Of a stretch of 64,000 nucleotides of DNA, positions 40,043 through 52,203 are shown in pieces. Position numbers and translations under genes: made by a program. Source of the stretch: Escherichia coli DSM 30083 = JCM 1649 = ATCC 11775 (GTDB lineage: Bacteria > Pseudomonadota > Gammaproteobacteria > Enterobacterales > Enterobacteriaceae); the NCBI RefSeq assembly GCF_003697165.2, contig NZ_CP033092.2, positions 4,464,001 through 4,528,000 on the forward strand, in the 5' to 3' direction. The notes beneath the pieces were generated by a model. That model saw nothing but the letters and a program-made list of their open reading frames with translations, was not told the origin of the DNA and ran no database searches. How positions within the stretch are numbered: position 1 is the first letter of the stretch; the number at the start of each line of letters is the position of its first letter.

Positions 40043-42466
40043 ATGTCCGGCTGGCCACGAATTTACTACAAATTACTGAATTTACCATTAAGCATCCTGG
40101 TAAAAAGCAAGTCTATTCCGGCGGATCCTGCCCCGGAACTGGGGCTGGATACCTCTCGTCCAATTATGTACGTTTTACCGTACAACTCGAAAGCTGACTT
40201 GCTGACGTTGCGCGCCCAGTGTCTGGCACATGACCTGCCTGACCCGTTAGAGCCGCTGGAAATCGACGGCACGCTACTGCCGCGCTATGTGTTCATTCAC
40301 GGCGGGCCGCGTGTGTTCACCTATTACACGCCGAAAGAAGAGTCTATTAAGCTGTTCCACGACTATCTCGATTTGCACCGCAGCAACCCAAATCTGGATG
40401 TGCAGATGGTGCCAGTATCGGTGATGTTTGGTCGCGCGCCGGGGCGTGAAAAAGGCGAAGTGAACCCGCCGCTGCGTATGCTTAACGGTGTACAGAAATT
40501 TTTCGCTGTACTGTGGCTCGGTCGCGACAGTTTTGTGCGTTTCTCGCCGTCAGTTTCGCTGCGCCGTATGGCGGATGAACACGGCACGGATAAAACTATC
40601 GCTCAGAAACTGGCGCGCGTGGCGCGTATGCACTTTGCCCGTCAACGCCTGGCTGCCGTGGGTCCACGTCTGCCTGCTCGTCAGGATCTGTTTAATAAGC
40701 TGCTCGCCTCCCGCGCCATTGCGAAAGCGGTAGAAGATGAAGCGCGCAGCAAAAAAATCTCCCATGAAAAAGCGCAGCAGAACGCGATTGCGCTGATGGA
40801 AGAGATTGCGGCGAATTTCTCTTACGAGATGATCCGCCTGACTGACCGCATTCTGGGCTTCACCTGGAACCGACTTTACCAGGGTATCAACGTCCATAAC
40901 GCCGAGCGCGTTCGCCAGCTGGCCCACGACGGCCATGAGCTAGTGTATGTGCCTTGCCACCGCAGTCACATGGACTACCTGCTGCTTTCTTACGTGCTGT
41001 ATCACCAGGGGCTGGTGCCGCCGCATATCGCCGCCGGGATCAACCTGAACTTCTGGCCGGCCGGGCCGATTTTCCGCCGTCTGGGGGCGTTCTTTATTCG
41101 CCGTACGTTTAAAGGCAATAAACTTTATTCCACCGTTTTCCGTGAGTATCTCGGCGAACTGTTCAGCCGTGGTTATTCCGTCGAGTATTTCGTGGAAGGC
41201 GGTCGTTCCCGTACGGGGCGTTTGCTGGATCCGAAAACCGGTACGCTATCGATGACCATTCAGGCGATGCTGCGTGGCGGCACTCGTCCGATTACGCTGA
41301 TTCCGATCTATATCGGTTATGAGCACGTCATGGAAGTGGGTACTTACGCCAAAGAACTGCGCGGTGCGACGAAAGAGAAAGAGAGCCTGCCGCAGATGCT
41401 GCGTGGTTTAAGCAAGCTGCGTAATCTCGGTCAGGGTTACGTCAACTTCGGTGAACCAATGCCGTTGATGACCTACCTTAACCAGCACGTACCAGACTGG
41501 CGTGAATCTATCGATCCCATCGAAGCGGTGCGTCCGGCCTGGTTAACGCCGACGGTCAATAATATTGCTGCCGATCTGATGGTACGCATTAACAACGCAG
41601 GCGCGGCAAACGCCATGAACCTGTGCTGTACTGCGCTTCTGGCGTCACGTCAGCGCTCACTCACCCGCGAGCAGTTAACCGAGCAACTCAACTGCTACCT
41701 GGATCTGATGCGCAACGTGCCTTACTCCACGGACTCTACCGTTCCTTCAGCCAGCGCCAGCGAGCTTATCGATCACGCGCTGCAAATGAACAAGTTTGAA
41801 GTTGAGAAAGACACTATCGGCGACATCATCATTCTGCCGCGCGAGCAAGCGGTGCTGATGACCTACTATCGCAACAACATTGCACATATGTTGGTGCTGC
41901 CTTCGCTGATGGCGGCAATTGTCACCCAGCATCGCCACATCTCCCGCGACGTATTGATGGAGCACGTCAATGTGCTTTACCCAATGCTGAAAGCGGAGCT
42001 GTTCCTGCGCTGGGATCGCGACGAGTTACCGGACGTTATTGATGCGCTGGCAAATGAGATGCAACGTCAGGGGCTGATTACCCTGCAAGATGATGAGTTG
42101 CATATCAACCCGGCGCATTCTCGCACGCTACAGCTGCTGGCCGCAGGCGCGCGCGAAACGCTGCAACGTTATGCCATCACCTTCTGGCTGTTGAGTGCCA
42201 ACCCGTCGATCAACCGCGGTACGCTGGAAAAAGAGAGCCGCACCGTCGCGCAACGTCTCTCCGTGCTGCACGGTATCAACGCGCCGGAGTTCTTCGACAA
42301 GGCGGTGTTCAGTTCTCTGGTGCTGACACTGCGTGATGAAGGGTATATCAGCGATAGCGGCGACGCCGAACCGGCAGAAACGATGAAGGTGTATCAGTTG
42401 CTGGCGGAGTTGATTACATCAGACGTGCGTTTGACGATTGAGAGTGCGACGCAGGGCGAAGGGTAA
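40043..42466 (+). CDS. plsB: PlsB, glycerol-3-phosphate acyltransferase
   Basis: An 807-residue inner-membrane-associated acyltransferase that starts phospholipid synthesis by acylating sn-1 of glycerol-3-phosphate. The catalytic HX4D motif is in [13 protein letters not shown] (about residues 306-311). The other acyltransferase blocks [23 protein letters not shown] and [11 protein letters not shown] follow in order. The start [10 protein letters not shown] at 40043 is the conserved one; the frame extends to 39983. It appears identical or nearly so to K-12. REP units and a strong terminator follow. Confidence 0.97.
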
Positions 42467-42477
42467 TCAGTGAGAAT

Positions 42478-42577
42478 TGCCGGATGCGACGCAAACGCCT
42501 TATTCGGCCTACCATGATCTGCAAATTCAATAAATTGCGATATGTTGTAGGCCTGAGAAGCGCAGCGCATCAGGCAA
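42478..42577. repeat. REP/BIME pair between plsB and ubiA
   Basis: Two oppositely oriented palindromic units: one with GCCGGATGCGACGC...CGGCCTAC (42478-42512) and one with TTGTAGGCCTGAGAAGCGC...CATCAGGCAA (42544-42577). Typical enterobacterial REP sequence. Confidence 0.9.
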
Positions 42578-42585
42578 CCCAGAAG

Positions 42586-42612
42586 AAAGCCGGATGATCA
42601 TCCGGCTTTTTT
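42586..42612. terminator. Bidirectional terminator between plsB and ubiA
   Basis: AAAGCCGGATGATCATCCGGCTTTTTT: a palindromic 11-bp stem flanked by A and T runs, so it can end plsB on the plus strand and ubiA on the minus strand. Confidence 0.9.
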
Positions 42613-42618
42613 ACATCA

Positions 42619-43491
42619 TCAGAAATGCCAGTAACTCATTGCCAGCCCTAAAAACAGTACCAGACCAACATAGTTATTATTCATAAATGCTTTAAAGCAG
42701 GCTTCACGCTCGCGGTTGGCAATCAGTTTTTGTTGATAAACAAACAGCGCGCCAGCTACCAGAATTGACCAGTAATATCCCCAGCCTAAGCCATTTAACT
42801 CACCGATGATCGCCATCAGCGCTAGTACGCCAATCTGAAAAATACCAATAATCAATTTATCGTATTGGCCGAACAGGATTGCGGTGGATTTAATGCCAAT
42901 CTTCACATCATCATCGCGGTCAACCATCGCATACTGCGTGTCGTAAGCCACCGCCCAGAGAATATTGGCGAGGAACATTAACCAGCAACTCAATGGCACC
43001 GACTCACTCACAGCGGCAAAAGCCATTGGAATCGACCAGCCAAACGCCGCGCCCAGCACCACTTGCGGTAGATGGGTATACCGCTTCATAAACGGGTATA
43101 CCCACGCCAGCGCCAGCGCGGCAATCGACAACAGAATAGTCATCGTATTCAGCGTCAGCACCAGTAAAAATGAAATCAGTACCAGCACTACAAACAGCGC
43201 GCGCGCCTCTTTCTCCGTTACCGCGCCGCTGGGAAGTGGTCGGTTCGCCGTGCGCTTAACATGACCATCAAACTTGCGGTCAGCATAATCATTCACCACA
43301 CAACCAGCAGCGCGCATCAGCCAGACGCCCGCGACAAACACCGCCAGGATCCAGAGCTGGGGAACGCCCGGTGTCGCCACCCACAACGCCCATAATGTTG
43401 GCCAGAGCAGCAGTAACGCGCCAATTGGCTTATCCGTACGCATTAAGCGATGAAACGCCAGCAGCTTATTCTGCGTCAGACTCCACTCCAT
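42619..43491 (-). CDS. ubiA: UbiA, 4-hydroxybenzoate octaprenyltransferase
   Basis: A 290-residue membrane prenyltransferase with about eight or nine helices. The first Asp-rich site is in [19 protein letters not shown], and the second is [20 protein letters not shown]. It joins octaprenyl diphosphate to 4-hydroxybenzoate, the second dedicated step of ubiquinone synthesis. It lies 12 bases downstream of ubiC, which makes its substrate. Normal length. Confidence 0.97.
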
Positions 43492-43503
43492 ATTTTTTTC
43501 CTC

Positions 43504-44001
43504 TTAGTACAACGGTGACGCCGGTAAAAACAGTTCTGTTAGCAACAGCGGTTTACCGCTTAATCGCAGGCGGGAACGTCGCCCCCACAGTCCGGCATCA
43601 CGGCCTATCTCAATAAAGTCCCGGGTTAATGTCGATGATGTGAACAGATAGCGTCCTAACGGCGTTTTACCTAATTTTTGTAACGCCAGCTCCGGCCCGC
43701 TTAACGTTGACACAGGAACGACGGTACGACCGGCAAGCCACGGTTCACCATCGGCACATAACAAAATTTCACGTAACCAGTAACGAGACTCTTTCGGCAG
43801 CAGTGGCAGTTCTTCGGGGATTTCATTCTGCTCGACAAACCCTTCGCGGATCATCGTCACGCTCACCGTTTTTCCCTGCTGTTCAAAACGTTTTGTCATG
43901 GAATCTTCCAGCAACAGCCAGTCGAGCAGTTGCGGCTCTAGGGCAGGGATCTCTGTAAAATAGCGCAGCGCACGCAGTTGCGTTAACGCGGGGTGTGACA
44001 T
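43504..44001 (-). CDS. ubiC: UbiC, chorismate pyruvate-lyase
   Basis: A 165-residue cytosolic enzyme starting MSHPALTQLRALRYF at 44001; the frame extends to 44106, but this is the conserved start. It cleaves chorismate to 4-hydroxybenzoate and pyruvate. The active-site region WLREILLCADGEPWLAGRTVVP is visible, and the C-terminus SGKPLLLTELFLPASPLY is typical. First gene of the ubiCA operon. In K-12 the yjbI pseudogene lies between malM and ubiC; here only about 180 bases remain. Confidence 0.97.
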   Translation of the reverse strand: MSHPALTQLRALRYFTEIPALEPQLLDWLLLEDSMTKRFEQQGKTVSVTMIREGFVEQNEIPEELPLLPKESRYWLREILLCADGEPWLAGRTVVPVSTLSGPELALQKLGKTPLGRYLFTSSTLTRDFIEIGRDAGLWGRRSRLRLSGKPLLLTELFLPASPLY

Positions 44002-44120
44002 GCCGAACTCTCCGTTACATAACGTAAAGGCATTGTATCGCAGAAAAATATTTACGGGAGATGTAAAGCAAATTAAGTGAACTAATGCGCAACAAAAACG
44101 CAACAATAGTACAGGAGGAG

Positions 44121-44148
44121 AAAAAAAGGTGCGCCAGGAGACGCACCA
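44121..44148 (-). terminator. Terminator of malK-lamB-malM
   Basis: On the minus strand GGTGCGTCTCCTGGCGCACC is followed by TTTTTTT (A residues at 44121-44127 on the plus strand). It is a classic intrinsic terminator about 30 bases after malM. Confidence 0.88.
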
Positions 44149-44179
44149 GTTGTTGCAAAATCAGCACTGTGGGGCGTAA

Positions 44180-45100
44180 TTACCCCTTGCCTTTTACACT
44201 GCTGATAAAGGTGGAACGGGCAGATGTCGACCCCAGGCGTTCAGCTTCATCAAGCAGTTTTAACGCCTTATCAACATCACCTTTCGCGACAGCGTTTTTG
44301 ATCGCGGTATTAAAATAACTTTCCGTGTCGTTGAGCATCGGCTCGCTTTTCTTCACCGGTGCCGGAGCGGGTGCAGCCACAGCTGGTGCCGCCGTGTTGC
44401 CTACCGTAACCGGAGCTGGAGCGGAAGAACCAAATAGTGGTCCTACCAACACGCTGGAGCTGGAGTTCGTTTTCACTTTCAGTTTCAGTAAGCCATCGGT
44501 GGTATGACGAGCAACCGGATCGGGAATATCCGGGATCGAGTTACCGACGCCTTTGGCATAGGCTTTAGCCGGGTCGAGCAGTTGAGTCGTCTGCTGGAGA
44601 TCTTTTTCCGTGGTAAAGACCAGAACATAAAGTTTTTGCTGCCCCAACGCCGGTGTCAGGCGCATAACGCCTTCCAGCCGATCTGCACTCATCACGCCGG
44701 GTTCCTGGTAGGTGAAATAACTGCTGGGGAAGAAGGCTGATGGAGTCATGTTCTGATCAAGAATCAGCACATTCGGCGCAAATACGCTGGTTTGTTTGTT
44801 CACTTCGCTGGTCAGCGTCAGTGTCAGTTCACCAATGTTTGCCGGGACGCTGTACGCAGCAACCGGACCACTGATGCCAGGGACATTCAGTTGTTGGCCG
44901 CCGGTCGACAGTTGAGTAGTCTGGGTTTTAGATTGATCGACCGGTGTCCAGGTGAGTTGTTGCAGCGCGGCAGATGGAATGGCTGGCGCGTCGCTGGTGT
45001 TTTGCGGTACGTAGTTAACATCGGCAAGACTGATTCCAGGTGCGCTTGCCAGCAACCCTGCTGATAAACAGAGAGCGATGAGACTTTTATTCATTTTCAT
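44180..45100 (-). CDS. malM: MalM, periplasmic maltose-regulon protein
   Basis: A 306-residue precursor. A signal peptide (1-26, ending GISLA) precedes a periplasmic domain. A Pro/Ala-rich linker (PAVAAPAPAPVKKSEP) leads to a C-terminal helical segment. Function unknown beyond membership of the maltose regulon. Last gene of malK-lamB-malM, separated from lamB by a REP cluster that may lower its expression. The second of two nearby Mets is chosen to match the K-12 length. Confidence 0.95.
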   Translation of the reverse strand: MKMNKSLIALCLSAGLLASAPGISLADVNYVPQNTSDAPAIPSAALQQLTWTPVDQSKTQTTQLSTGGQQLNVPGISGPVAAYSVPANIGELTLTLTSEVNKQTSVFAPNVLILDQNMTPSAFFPSSYFTYQEPGVMSADRLEGVMRLTPALGQQKLYVLVFTTEKDLQQTTQLLDPAKAYAKGVGNSIPDIPDPVARHTTDGLLKLKVKTNSSSSVLVGPLFGSSAPAPVTVGNTAAPAVAAPAPAPVKKSEPMLNDTESYFNTAIKNAVAKGDVDKALKLLDEAERLGSTSARSTFISSVKGKG

Positions 45101-45196
45101 TGTTTTCACCTCAAAATCTGGAGCTCAGCGGTAGCCAGGCAATAGCGCGCTAAACCCGATAATCAGAGGGGCTTTCGCCCCTTAAAGCTGTTTTTA

Positions 45197-45412
<216 letters not shown>

Positions 45413-45422
45413 GGTTTTGCTA

Positions 45423-46793
<1,371 letters not shown>

Positions 46794-46834
46794 TCACATC
46801 ACCTGTGACAGGCTTTGTGTGTTTTGTGGGGTGC

Positions 46835-47950
46835 TTAAACGCCCGGCTCCTTATGCAGTCGACGACATGCAGTGCCATCCTCACGGAACAGATGGCAACG
46901 CTCTGGCGGCAGGCCGATAGCGAATGTGGCACCTTCTTCTACCAACACCACGTCGTTCTGGCGGTACACCAGGTTTTGACGAATGGAAGGGATCTGGATA
47001 TGGATTTGCGTTTCGTTGCCGAGTTGCTCAACGACCTGAACTTCACCCTCAAGGATGACGTCAGCGATATCACTCGGCAGTAGATGCTCCGGGCGAATAC
47101 CCAGTGACATATTGGCTCCAACCTGGACATCACGGCTTTCGACCGGTAGCCAGACTTGCTGACGATTCGGCATCGGCAGCTCCACCTGCACTTGATCGAT
47201 TGCGGTGGCGGTCACTTTTACTGGCAGGAAGTTCATCTTTGGCGAACCGATAAATCCGGCGACAAAACGGTCTGCCGGATAGTGATACAGCTCCAGCGGT
47301 TTCCCAACCTGCGCCACGCGACCAGCGTCCAGCACCACGATTTTGTCGGCCAGCGTCATCGCTTCGACCTGATCGTGGGTGACGTAAATCATTGTGCGGC
47401 CCAGGCGTTTATGCAGACGGGAGATTTCGATACGCATTTGCACACGCAGTGCAGCATCGAGGTTGGAGAGCGGTTCATCGAGCAAAAATACGCTTGGCTC
47501 GGCCACCAGCGTACGGCCAATCGCCACACGCTGACGCTGACCACCGGAGAGCGCTTTCGGTTTGCGATCCAGCAAATGCGCCAGTTGCAGCACTTCCGCA
47601 ACCTGGTTAACTCGCTGGTTAATCACTTCTTTTTTCGCGCCCGCCAGTTTCAGGCCAAATGACATGTTTTCTGCTACTGACAGGTGGGGATAGAGCGCGT
47701 AAGACTGAAACACCATACCAACGCCGCGTTCTGCAGGCGGAGTGTCATTCATCCGCTTCTCACCGATGAACAGGTCGCCGCTGGTGATCGTCTCAAGCCC
47801 GGCAATCATGCGCAGTAAAGTCGATTTACCGCAGCCAGACGGTCCGACAAACACCACGAATTCACCTTCATGGATATCGAGATTGATATCTTTCGATACC
47901 ACGACCTCGCCCCAGGCTTTCGTTACATTTTGCAGCTGTACGCTCGCCAT
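46835..47950 (-). CDS. malK: MalK, ATPase of the maltose ABC transporter
   Basis: A 371-residue protein. The ABC ATPase domain has Walker A GPSGCGKST (36-44), signature LSGGQRQR and Walker B VFLLDEPLSNLDAA, followed by the switch histidine in VTHDQ. The C-terminal regulatory domain (about 236-371) binds MalT and enzyme IIA-Glc. It powers MalFG. First gene of malK-lamB-malM, divergent from malEFG across a 364-base control region. The conserved start is at 47950. Confidence 0.98.
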   Translation of the reverse strand: MASVQLQNVTKAWGEVVVSKDINLDIHEGEFVVFVGPSGCGKSTLLRMIAGLETITSGDLFIGEKRMNDTPPAERGVGMVFQSYALYPHLSVAENMSFGLKLAGAKKEVINQRVNQVAEVLQLAHLLDRKPKALSGGQRQRVAIGRTLVAEPSVFLLDEPLSNLDAALRVQMRIEISRLHKRLGRTMIYVTHDQVEAMTLADKIVVLDAGRVAQVGKPLELYHYPADRFVAGFIGSPKMNFLPVKVTATAIDQVQVELPMPNRQQVWLPVESRDVQVGANMSLGIRPEHLLPSDIADVILEGEVQVVEQLGNETQIHIQIPSIRQNLVYRQNDVVLVEEGATFAIGLPPERCHLFREDGTACRRLHKEPGV

Positions 47951-48314
47951 GCCCTTCTCCCTTTGTAACAACCTGTCATCGACAGCAACATTCATGATGG
48001 GCTGACTATGCGTCATCAGGAGATGGCTTAAATCCTCCACCCCCTGGCTTTTTTATGGGGGAGGAGGCGGGAGGATGAGAACGCGGCTTCTGTGAACTAA
48101 ACCGAGGTCATGTAAGGAATTTCGTGATGTTGCTTGCAAAAATCATGGCGATTTTATGTGCGCATCTCCACATTACCGCCAATTCTGTAACAGAGATCAC
48201 ACAAAGCAACGATGGGGCGTAGGGGCAAGGAGGATGGAAAGAGGTTGCCGTATAAAGAAACTAGAGTCCGTTTAGGTGTTTTCACGAGCACTTCACCAAC
48301 AAGGACCATAGATT
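47951..48314. promoter_or_regulatory. malK-malE divergent control region (MalT and CRP sites)
   Basis: The gap contains GGGGAGGAGG-like MalT boxes around 48057-48076 and further G-rich boxes near 48214-48235. CRP-like sites are at 48124-48139 (weak), 48157-48172 (TGTGC-N6-CCACA) and 48186-48201 (TGTAA-N6-TCACA). This matches the known nucleoprotein-type malEp-malKp region of E. coli, where MalT and CRP activate both operons together. Confidence 0.85.
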
Positions 48315-49505
48315 ATGAAAATAAAAACAGGTGCACGCATCCTCGCATTATCCGCATTAACGACGATGATGTTTTCCGCCTCGGCTCTCGCCAAAATCGA
48401 AGAAGGTAAACTGGTAATCTGGATTAACGGCGATAAAGGCTATAACGGTCTCGCTGAAGTCGGTAAGAAATTCGAGAAAGATACCGGAATTAAAGTCACC
48501 GTTGAGCATCCGGATAAACTGGAAGAGAAATTCCCTCAGGTTGCGGCAACTGGCGATGGCCCTGACATTATCTTCTGGGCGCACGACCGCTTTGGCGGCT
48601 ACGCTCAATCTGGCCTGTTGGCAGAAATCACCCCGGACAAAGCGTTCCAGGACAAGCTGTATCCGTTTACCTGGGATGCCGTACGTTACAACGGCAAGCT
48701 GATTGCTTACCCGATCGCTGTCGAAGCGTTATCACTGATTTATAACAAAGATCTGCTACCGAACCCGCCAAAAACCTGGGAAGAGATCCCGGCGCTGGAT
48801 AAAGAACTGAAAGCGAAAGGTAAGAGCGCGCTGATGTTCAACCTGCAAGAACCATACTTCACCTGGCCGCTAATTGCGGCTGACGGGGGTTATGCGTTCA
48901 AGTATGAAAACGGCAAGTACGACATTAAAGACGTAGGCGTGGATAACGCTGGCGCGAAAGCGGGTCTGACCTTCCTGGTTGATCTGATTAAAAACAAACA
49001 CATGAATGCAGACACCGATTACTCCATCGCAGAAGCTGCCTTTAATAAAGGCGAAACAGCGATGACTATCAACGGCCCGTGGGCATGGTCCAACATCGAC
49101 ACCAGTAAAGTGAATTATGGTGTAACGGTACTGCCGACCTTCAAAGGTCAACCATCTAAACCGTTCGTTGGCGTGCTGAGCGCAGGTATTAACGCCGCCA
49201 GTCCGAACAAAGAGCTGGCGAAAGAGTTCCTCGAAAACTATCTGCTGACTGACGAAGGTCTGGAAGCGGTCAATAAAGACAAACCGCTGGGTGCAGTAGC
49301 GCTGAAGTCCTATCAGGATGAACTTGCGAAAGATCCACGTATTGCCGCCACCATGGATAACGCTCAGAAAGGTGAAATTATGCCGAACATCCCGCAGATG
49401 TCCGCTTTCTGGTATGCCGTGCGTACTGCGGTGATCAACGCCGCCAGCGGTCGTCAGACTGTGGATGCTGCGCTGAAAGATGCACAGACTCGTATCACCA
49501 AGTAA
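48315..49505 (+). CDS. malE: MalE, periplasmic maltose-binding protein
   Basis: A 396-residue precursor: signal peptide 1-26 (ending SASALA) and mature protein KIEEGKLVIWINGDKGYNGL. It binds maltose and maltodextrins and delivers them to MalFGK2 and to the Tar chemoreceptor. AAGGA precedes the ATG. Downstream REP units separate it from malF; in K-12 these help keep malE far more abundant than malF. Full-length and nearly identical to K-12. Confidence 0.98.
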   Translation: MKIKTGARILALSALTTMMFSASALAKIEEGKLVIWINGDKGYNGLAEVGKKFEKDTGIKVTVEHPDKLEEKFPQVAATGDGPDIIFWAHDRFGGYAQSGLLAEITPDKAFQDKLYPFTWDAVRYNGKLIAYPIAVEALSLIYNKDLLPNPPKTWEEIPALDKELKAKGKSALMFNLQEPYFTWPLIAADGGYAFKYENGKYDIKDVGVDNAGAKAGLTFLVDLIKNKHMNADTDYSIAEAAFNKGETAMTINGPWAWSNIDTSKVNYGVTVLPTFKGQPSKPFVGVLSAGINAASPNKELAKEFLENYLLTDEGLEAVNKDKPLGAVALKSYQDELAKDPRIAATMDNAQKGEIMPNIPQMSAFWYAVRTAVINAASGRQTVDAALKDAQTRITK

Positions 49506-49514
49506 TGCTGTGAA

Positions 49515-49641
<127 letters not shown>

Positions 49642-49658
49642 GAATGAGGAAGAACCCC

Positions 49659-51203
49659 ATGGATGTCATTAAAAAGAAACATTGGTGGCAAAGCGACGCG
49701 CTGAAATGGTCAGTGTTAGGTCTGCTCGGCCTGCTGGTGGGTTACCTTGTTGTTTTAATGTACGCACAAGGGGAATACCTGTTCGCCATTACCACGCTGA
49801 TATTGAGCTCAGCGGGGCTGTATATTTTCGCCAATCGTAAAGCCTACGCCTGGCGCTATGTTTACCCGGGAATGGCTGGAATGGGATTATTCGTCCTCTT
49901 CCCTCTGGTCTGCACCATCGCCATTGCCTTCACCAACTACAGCAGCACTAACCAGCTGACTTTTGAACGTGCGCAGGAAGTGTTGCTAGATCGCTCCTGG
50001 CAAGCAGGCAAAATCTATAATTTTGGTCTTTATCCGGCGGGCGATGAGTGGCAACTGGCGCTCAGCGACGGCGAAACCGGCAAAAATTACCTCTCCGACG
50101 CTTTTAAATTTGGCGGCGAGCAAAAACTGCAACTGAAAGAAACGACCGCCCAGCCCGAAGGCGAACGCGCGAATCTGCGCGTAATTACCCAGAATCGTCA
50201 GGCACTGAGTGACATTACCGCCATTCTGCCGGATGGCAACAAAGTGATGATGAGCTCCCTGCGCCAGTTTTCTGGCACGCAGCCGCTCTACACACTCGAC
50301 GGTGACGGCACGTTGACGAATAACCAGAGCGGCGTGAAATATCGGCCGAATAACCAAATTGGTTTTTACCAATCCATTACCGCCGACGGTCACTGGGGGG
50401 ATGAAAAGCTAAGCCCCGGTTACACCGTGACCACCGGCTGGAAAAACTTTACCCGCGTCTTTACCGACGAAGGCATTCAGAAACCGTTCCTCGCCATTTT
50501 CGTCTGGACCGTGGTGTTCTCGCTGATCACTGTCTTTTTAACGGTGGCGGTCGGCATGGTTCTGGCGTGTCTGGTGCAGTGGGAAGCGTTGCGCGGCAAA
50601 GCGGTCTATCGCGTCCTGCTTATTCTGCCCTACGCGGTGCCATCGTTCATTTCAATCTTGATTTTCAAAGGGTTGTTTAACCAGAGTTTTGGTGAAATCA
50701 ACATGATGTTGAGCGCGCTGTTTGGCGTGAAGCCCGCCTGGTTCAGCGATCCGACCACCGCCCGCACGATGCTGATTATCGTCAACACCTGGCTGGGTTA
50801 TCCGTACATGATGATCCTCTGCATGGGCTTGCTGAAGGCGATTCCGGACGATTTGTATGAAGCCTCAGCAATGGATGGCGCAGGTCCATTCCAGAACTTC
50901 TTTAAGATTACGCTGCCGCTGCTGATTAAACCGCTGACGCCGCTGATGATCGCCAGCTTCGCCTTTAACTTTAACAACTTCGTGCTGATTCAACTGTTAA
51001 CCAACGGCGGCCCGGATCGTCTTGGCACGACCACGCCAGCCGGTTATACCGACCTGCTTGTTAACTACACCTACCGTATCGCTTTTGAAGGCGGCGGGGG
51101 TCAGGACTTCGGTCTGGCAGCAGCAATTGCCACGCTGATCTTCCTGCTGGTGGGCGCGCTGGCGATAGTGAACCTGAAAGCCACGCGAATGAAGTTTGAT
51201 TAA
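49659..51203 (+). CDS. malF: MalF, maltose ABC permease subunit
   Basis: A 514-residue inner-membrane protein with eight membrane segments and the large periplasmic P2 loop (about 93-275). The cytoplasmic EAA loop is EASAMDGAGPFQNFFKITLPLL. With MalG it forms the channel and holds maltose during transport. The start MDVIKKKHWW is the conserved one; an ATG 15 bases earlier lacks support. 14 bases separate it from malG. Confidence 0.97.
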   Translation: MDVIKKKHWWQSDALKWSVLGLLGLLVGYLVVLMYAQGEYLFAITTLILSSAGLYIFANRKAYAWRYVYPGMAGMGLFVLFPLVCTIAIAFTNYSSTNQLTFERAQEVLLDRSWQAGKIYNFGLYPAGDEWQLALSDGETGKNYLSDAFKFGGEQKLQLKETTAQPEGERANLRVITQNRQALSDITAILPDGNKVMMSSLRQFSGTQPLYTLDGDGTLTNNQSGVKYRPNNQIGFYQSITADGHWGDEKLSPGYTVTTGWKNFTRVFTDEGIQKPFLAIFVWTVVFSLITVFLTVAVGMVLACLVQWEALRGKAVYRVLLILPYAVPSFISILIFKGLFNQSFGEINMMLSALFGVKPAWFSDPTTARTMLIIVNTWLGYPYMMILCMGLLKAIPDDLYEASAMDGAGPFQNFFKITLPLLIKPLTPLMIASFAFNFNNFVLIQLLTNGGPDRLGTTTPAGYTDLLVNYTYRIAFEGGGGQDFGLAAAIATLIFLLVGALAIVNLKATRMKFD

Positions 51204-51217
51204 GGGAGATAACAAAA

Positions 51218-52108
51218 ATGGCAATGGTCCAACCGAAATCGCAAAAAGCACGTTTGTTTATTACTCACCTGCTACTGCTACTTTTTATCGCGGCAATTAT
51301 GTTCCCGCTGCTGATGGTCGTCGCCATCTCGCTGCGTCAGGGGAACTTCGCGACCGGTAGTCTGATCCCGGAGCAAATCTCCTGGGATCACTGGAAACTG
51401 GCGTTAGGTTTTAGCGTGGAACAGGCTGATGGTCGCATTACGCCACCGCCATTCCCGGTACTGCTGTGGCTGTGGAACTCGGTAAAGGTCGCCGGGATTT
51501 CCGCGATTGGCATTGTGGCGCTCTCCACCACCTGCGCCTACGCTTTCGCCCGTATGCGCTTTCCAGGCAAAGCGACGCTGCTGAAAGGAATGCTGATTTT
51601 CCAGATGTTCCCGGCAGTACTTTCACTGGTCGCGTTGTATGCGTTGTTTGATCGTCTGGGTGAGTACATTCCATTCATTGGCCTGAATACTCACGGCGGC
51701 GTAATTTTCGCGTATCTGGGCGGGATTGCGCTGCATGTCTGGACCATCAAAGGTTATTTCGAAACCATCGACAGTTCGCTGGAAGAAGCGGCGGCGCTGG
51801 ATGGTGCGACACCGTGGCAGGCCTTCCGCCTTGTCCTGTTGCCGCTGTCAGTACCGATTCTGGCGGTTGTGTTCATCCTGTCGTTTATCGCTGCCATTAC
51901 TGAAGTTCCGGTCGCGTCGCTATTACTGCGTGACGTAAACAGCTACACCCTGGCCGTGGGGATGCAGCAATACCTCAACCCGCAAAACTACCTGTGGGGT
52001 GACTTTGCCGCCGCTGCCGTGATGTCTGCATTACCGATCACCATCGTCTTCTTGCTGGCTCAACGCTGGCTGGTCAACGGCCTGACGGCAGGTGGTGTGA
52101 AAGGTTAA
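51218..52108 (+). CDS. malG: MalG, maltose ABC permease subunit
   Basis: A 296-residue inner-membrane protein with six helices. The EAA loop is EEAAALDGATPWQAFRLVLLPL. The C-terminal tail (LTAGGVKG) enters the MalK dimer. Last gene of malEFG. A bidirectional terminator follows, then psiE on the other strand. In K-12 xylE is next; it is absent here. Confidence 0.97.
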   Translation: MAMVQPKSQKARLFITHLLLLLFIAAIMFPLLMVVAISLRQGNFATGSLIPEQISWDHWKLALGFSVEQADGRITPPPFPVLLWLWNSVKVAGISAIGIVALSTTCAYAFARMRFPGKATLLKGMLIFQMFPAVLSLVALYALFDRLGEYIPFIGLNTHGGVIFAYLGGIALHVWTIKGYFETIDSSLEEAAALDGATPWQAFRLVLLPLSVPILAVVFILSFIAAITEVPVASLLLRDVNSYTLAVGMQQYLNPQNYLWGDFAAAAVMSALPITIVFLLAQRWLVNGLTAGGVKG

Positions 52109-52178
52109 AGATGTTGTTCTGCCAATGTTATGCCGCTGCACCCTCAACTTACGTTATCCCAACTTGTGACTGTTATTC

Positions 52179-52203
52179 GGCGCTCCACGGAGCGCCTTTT
52201 TTT
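52179..52203. terminator. Terminator between malG and psiE
   Basis: GGCGCTCC-AC-GGAGCGCC followed by TTTTTTT. It sits between the convergent malG and psiE genes. Confidence 0.88.
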
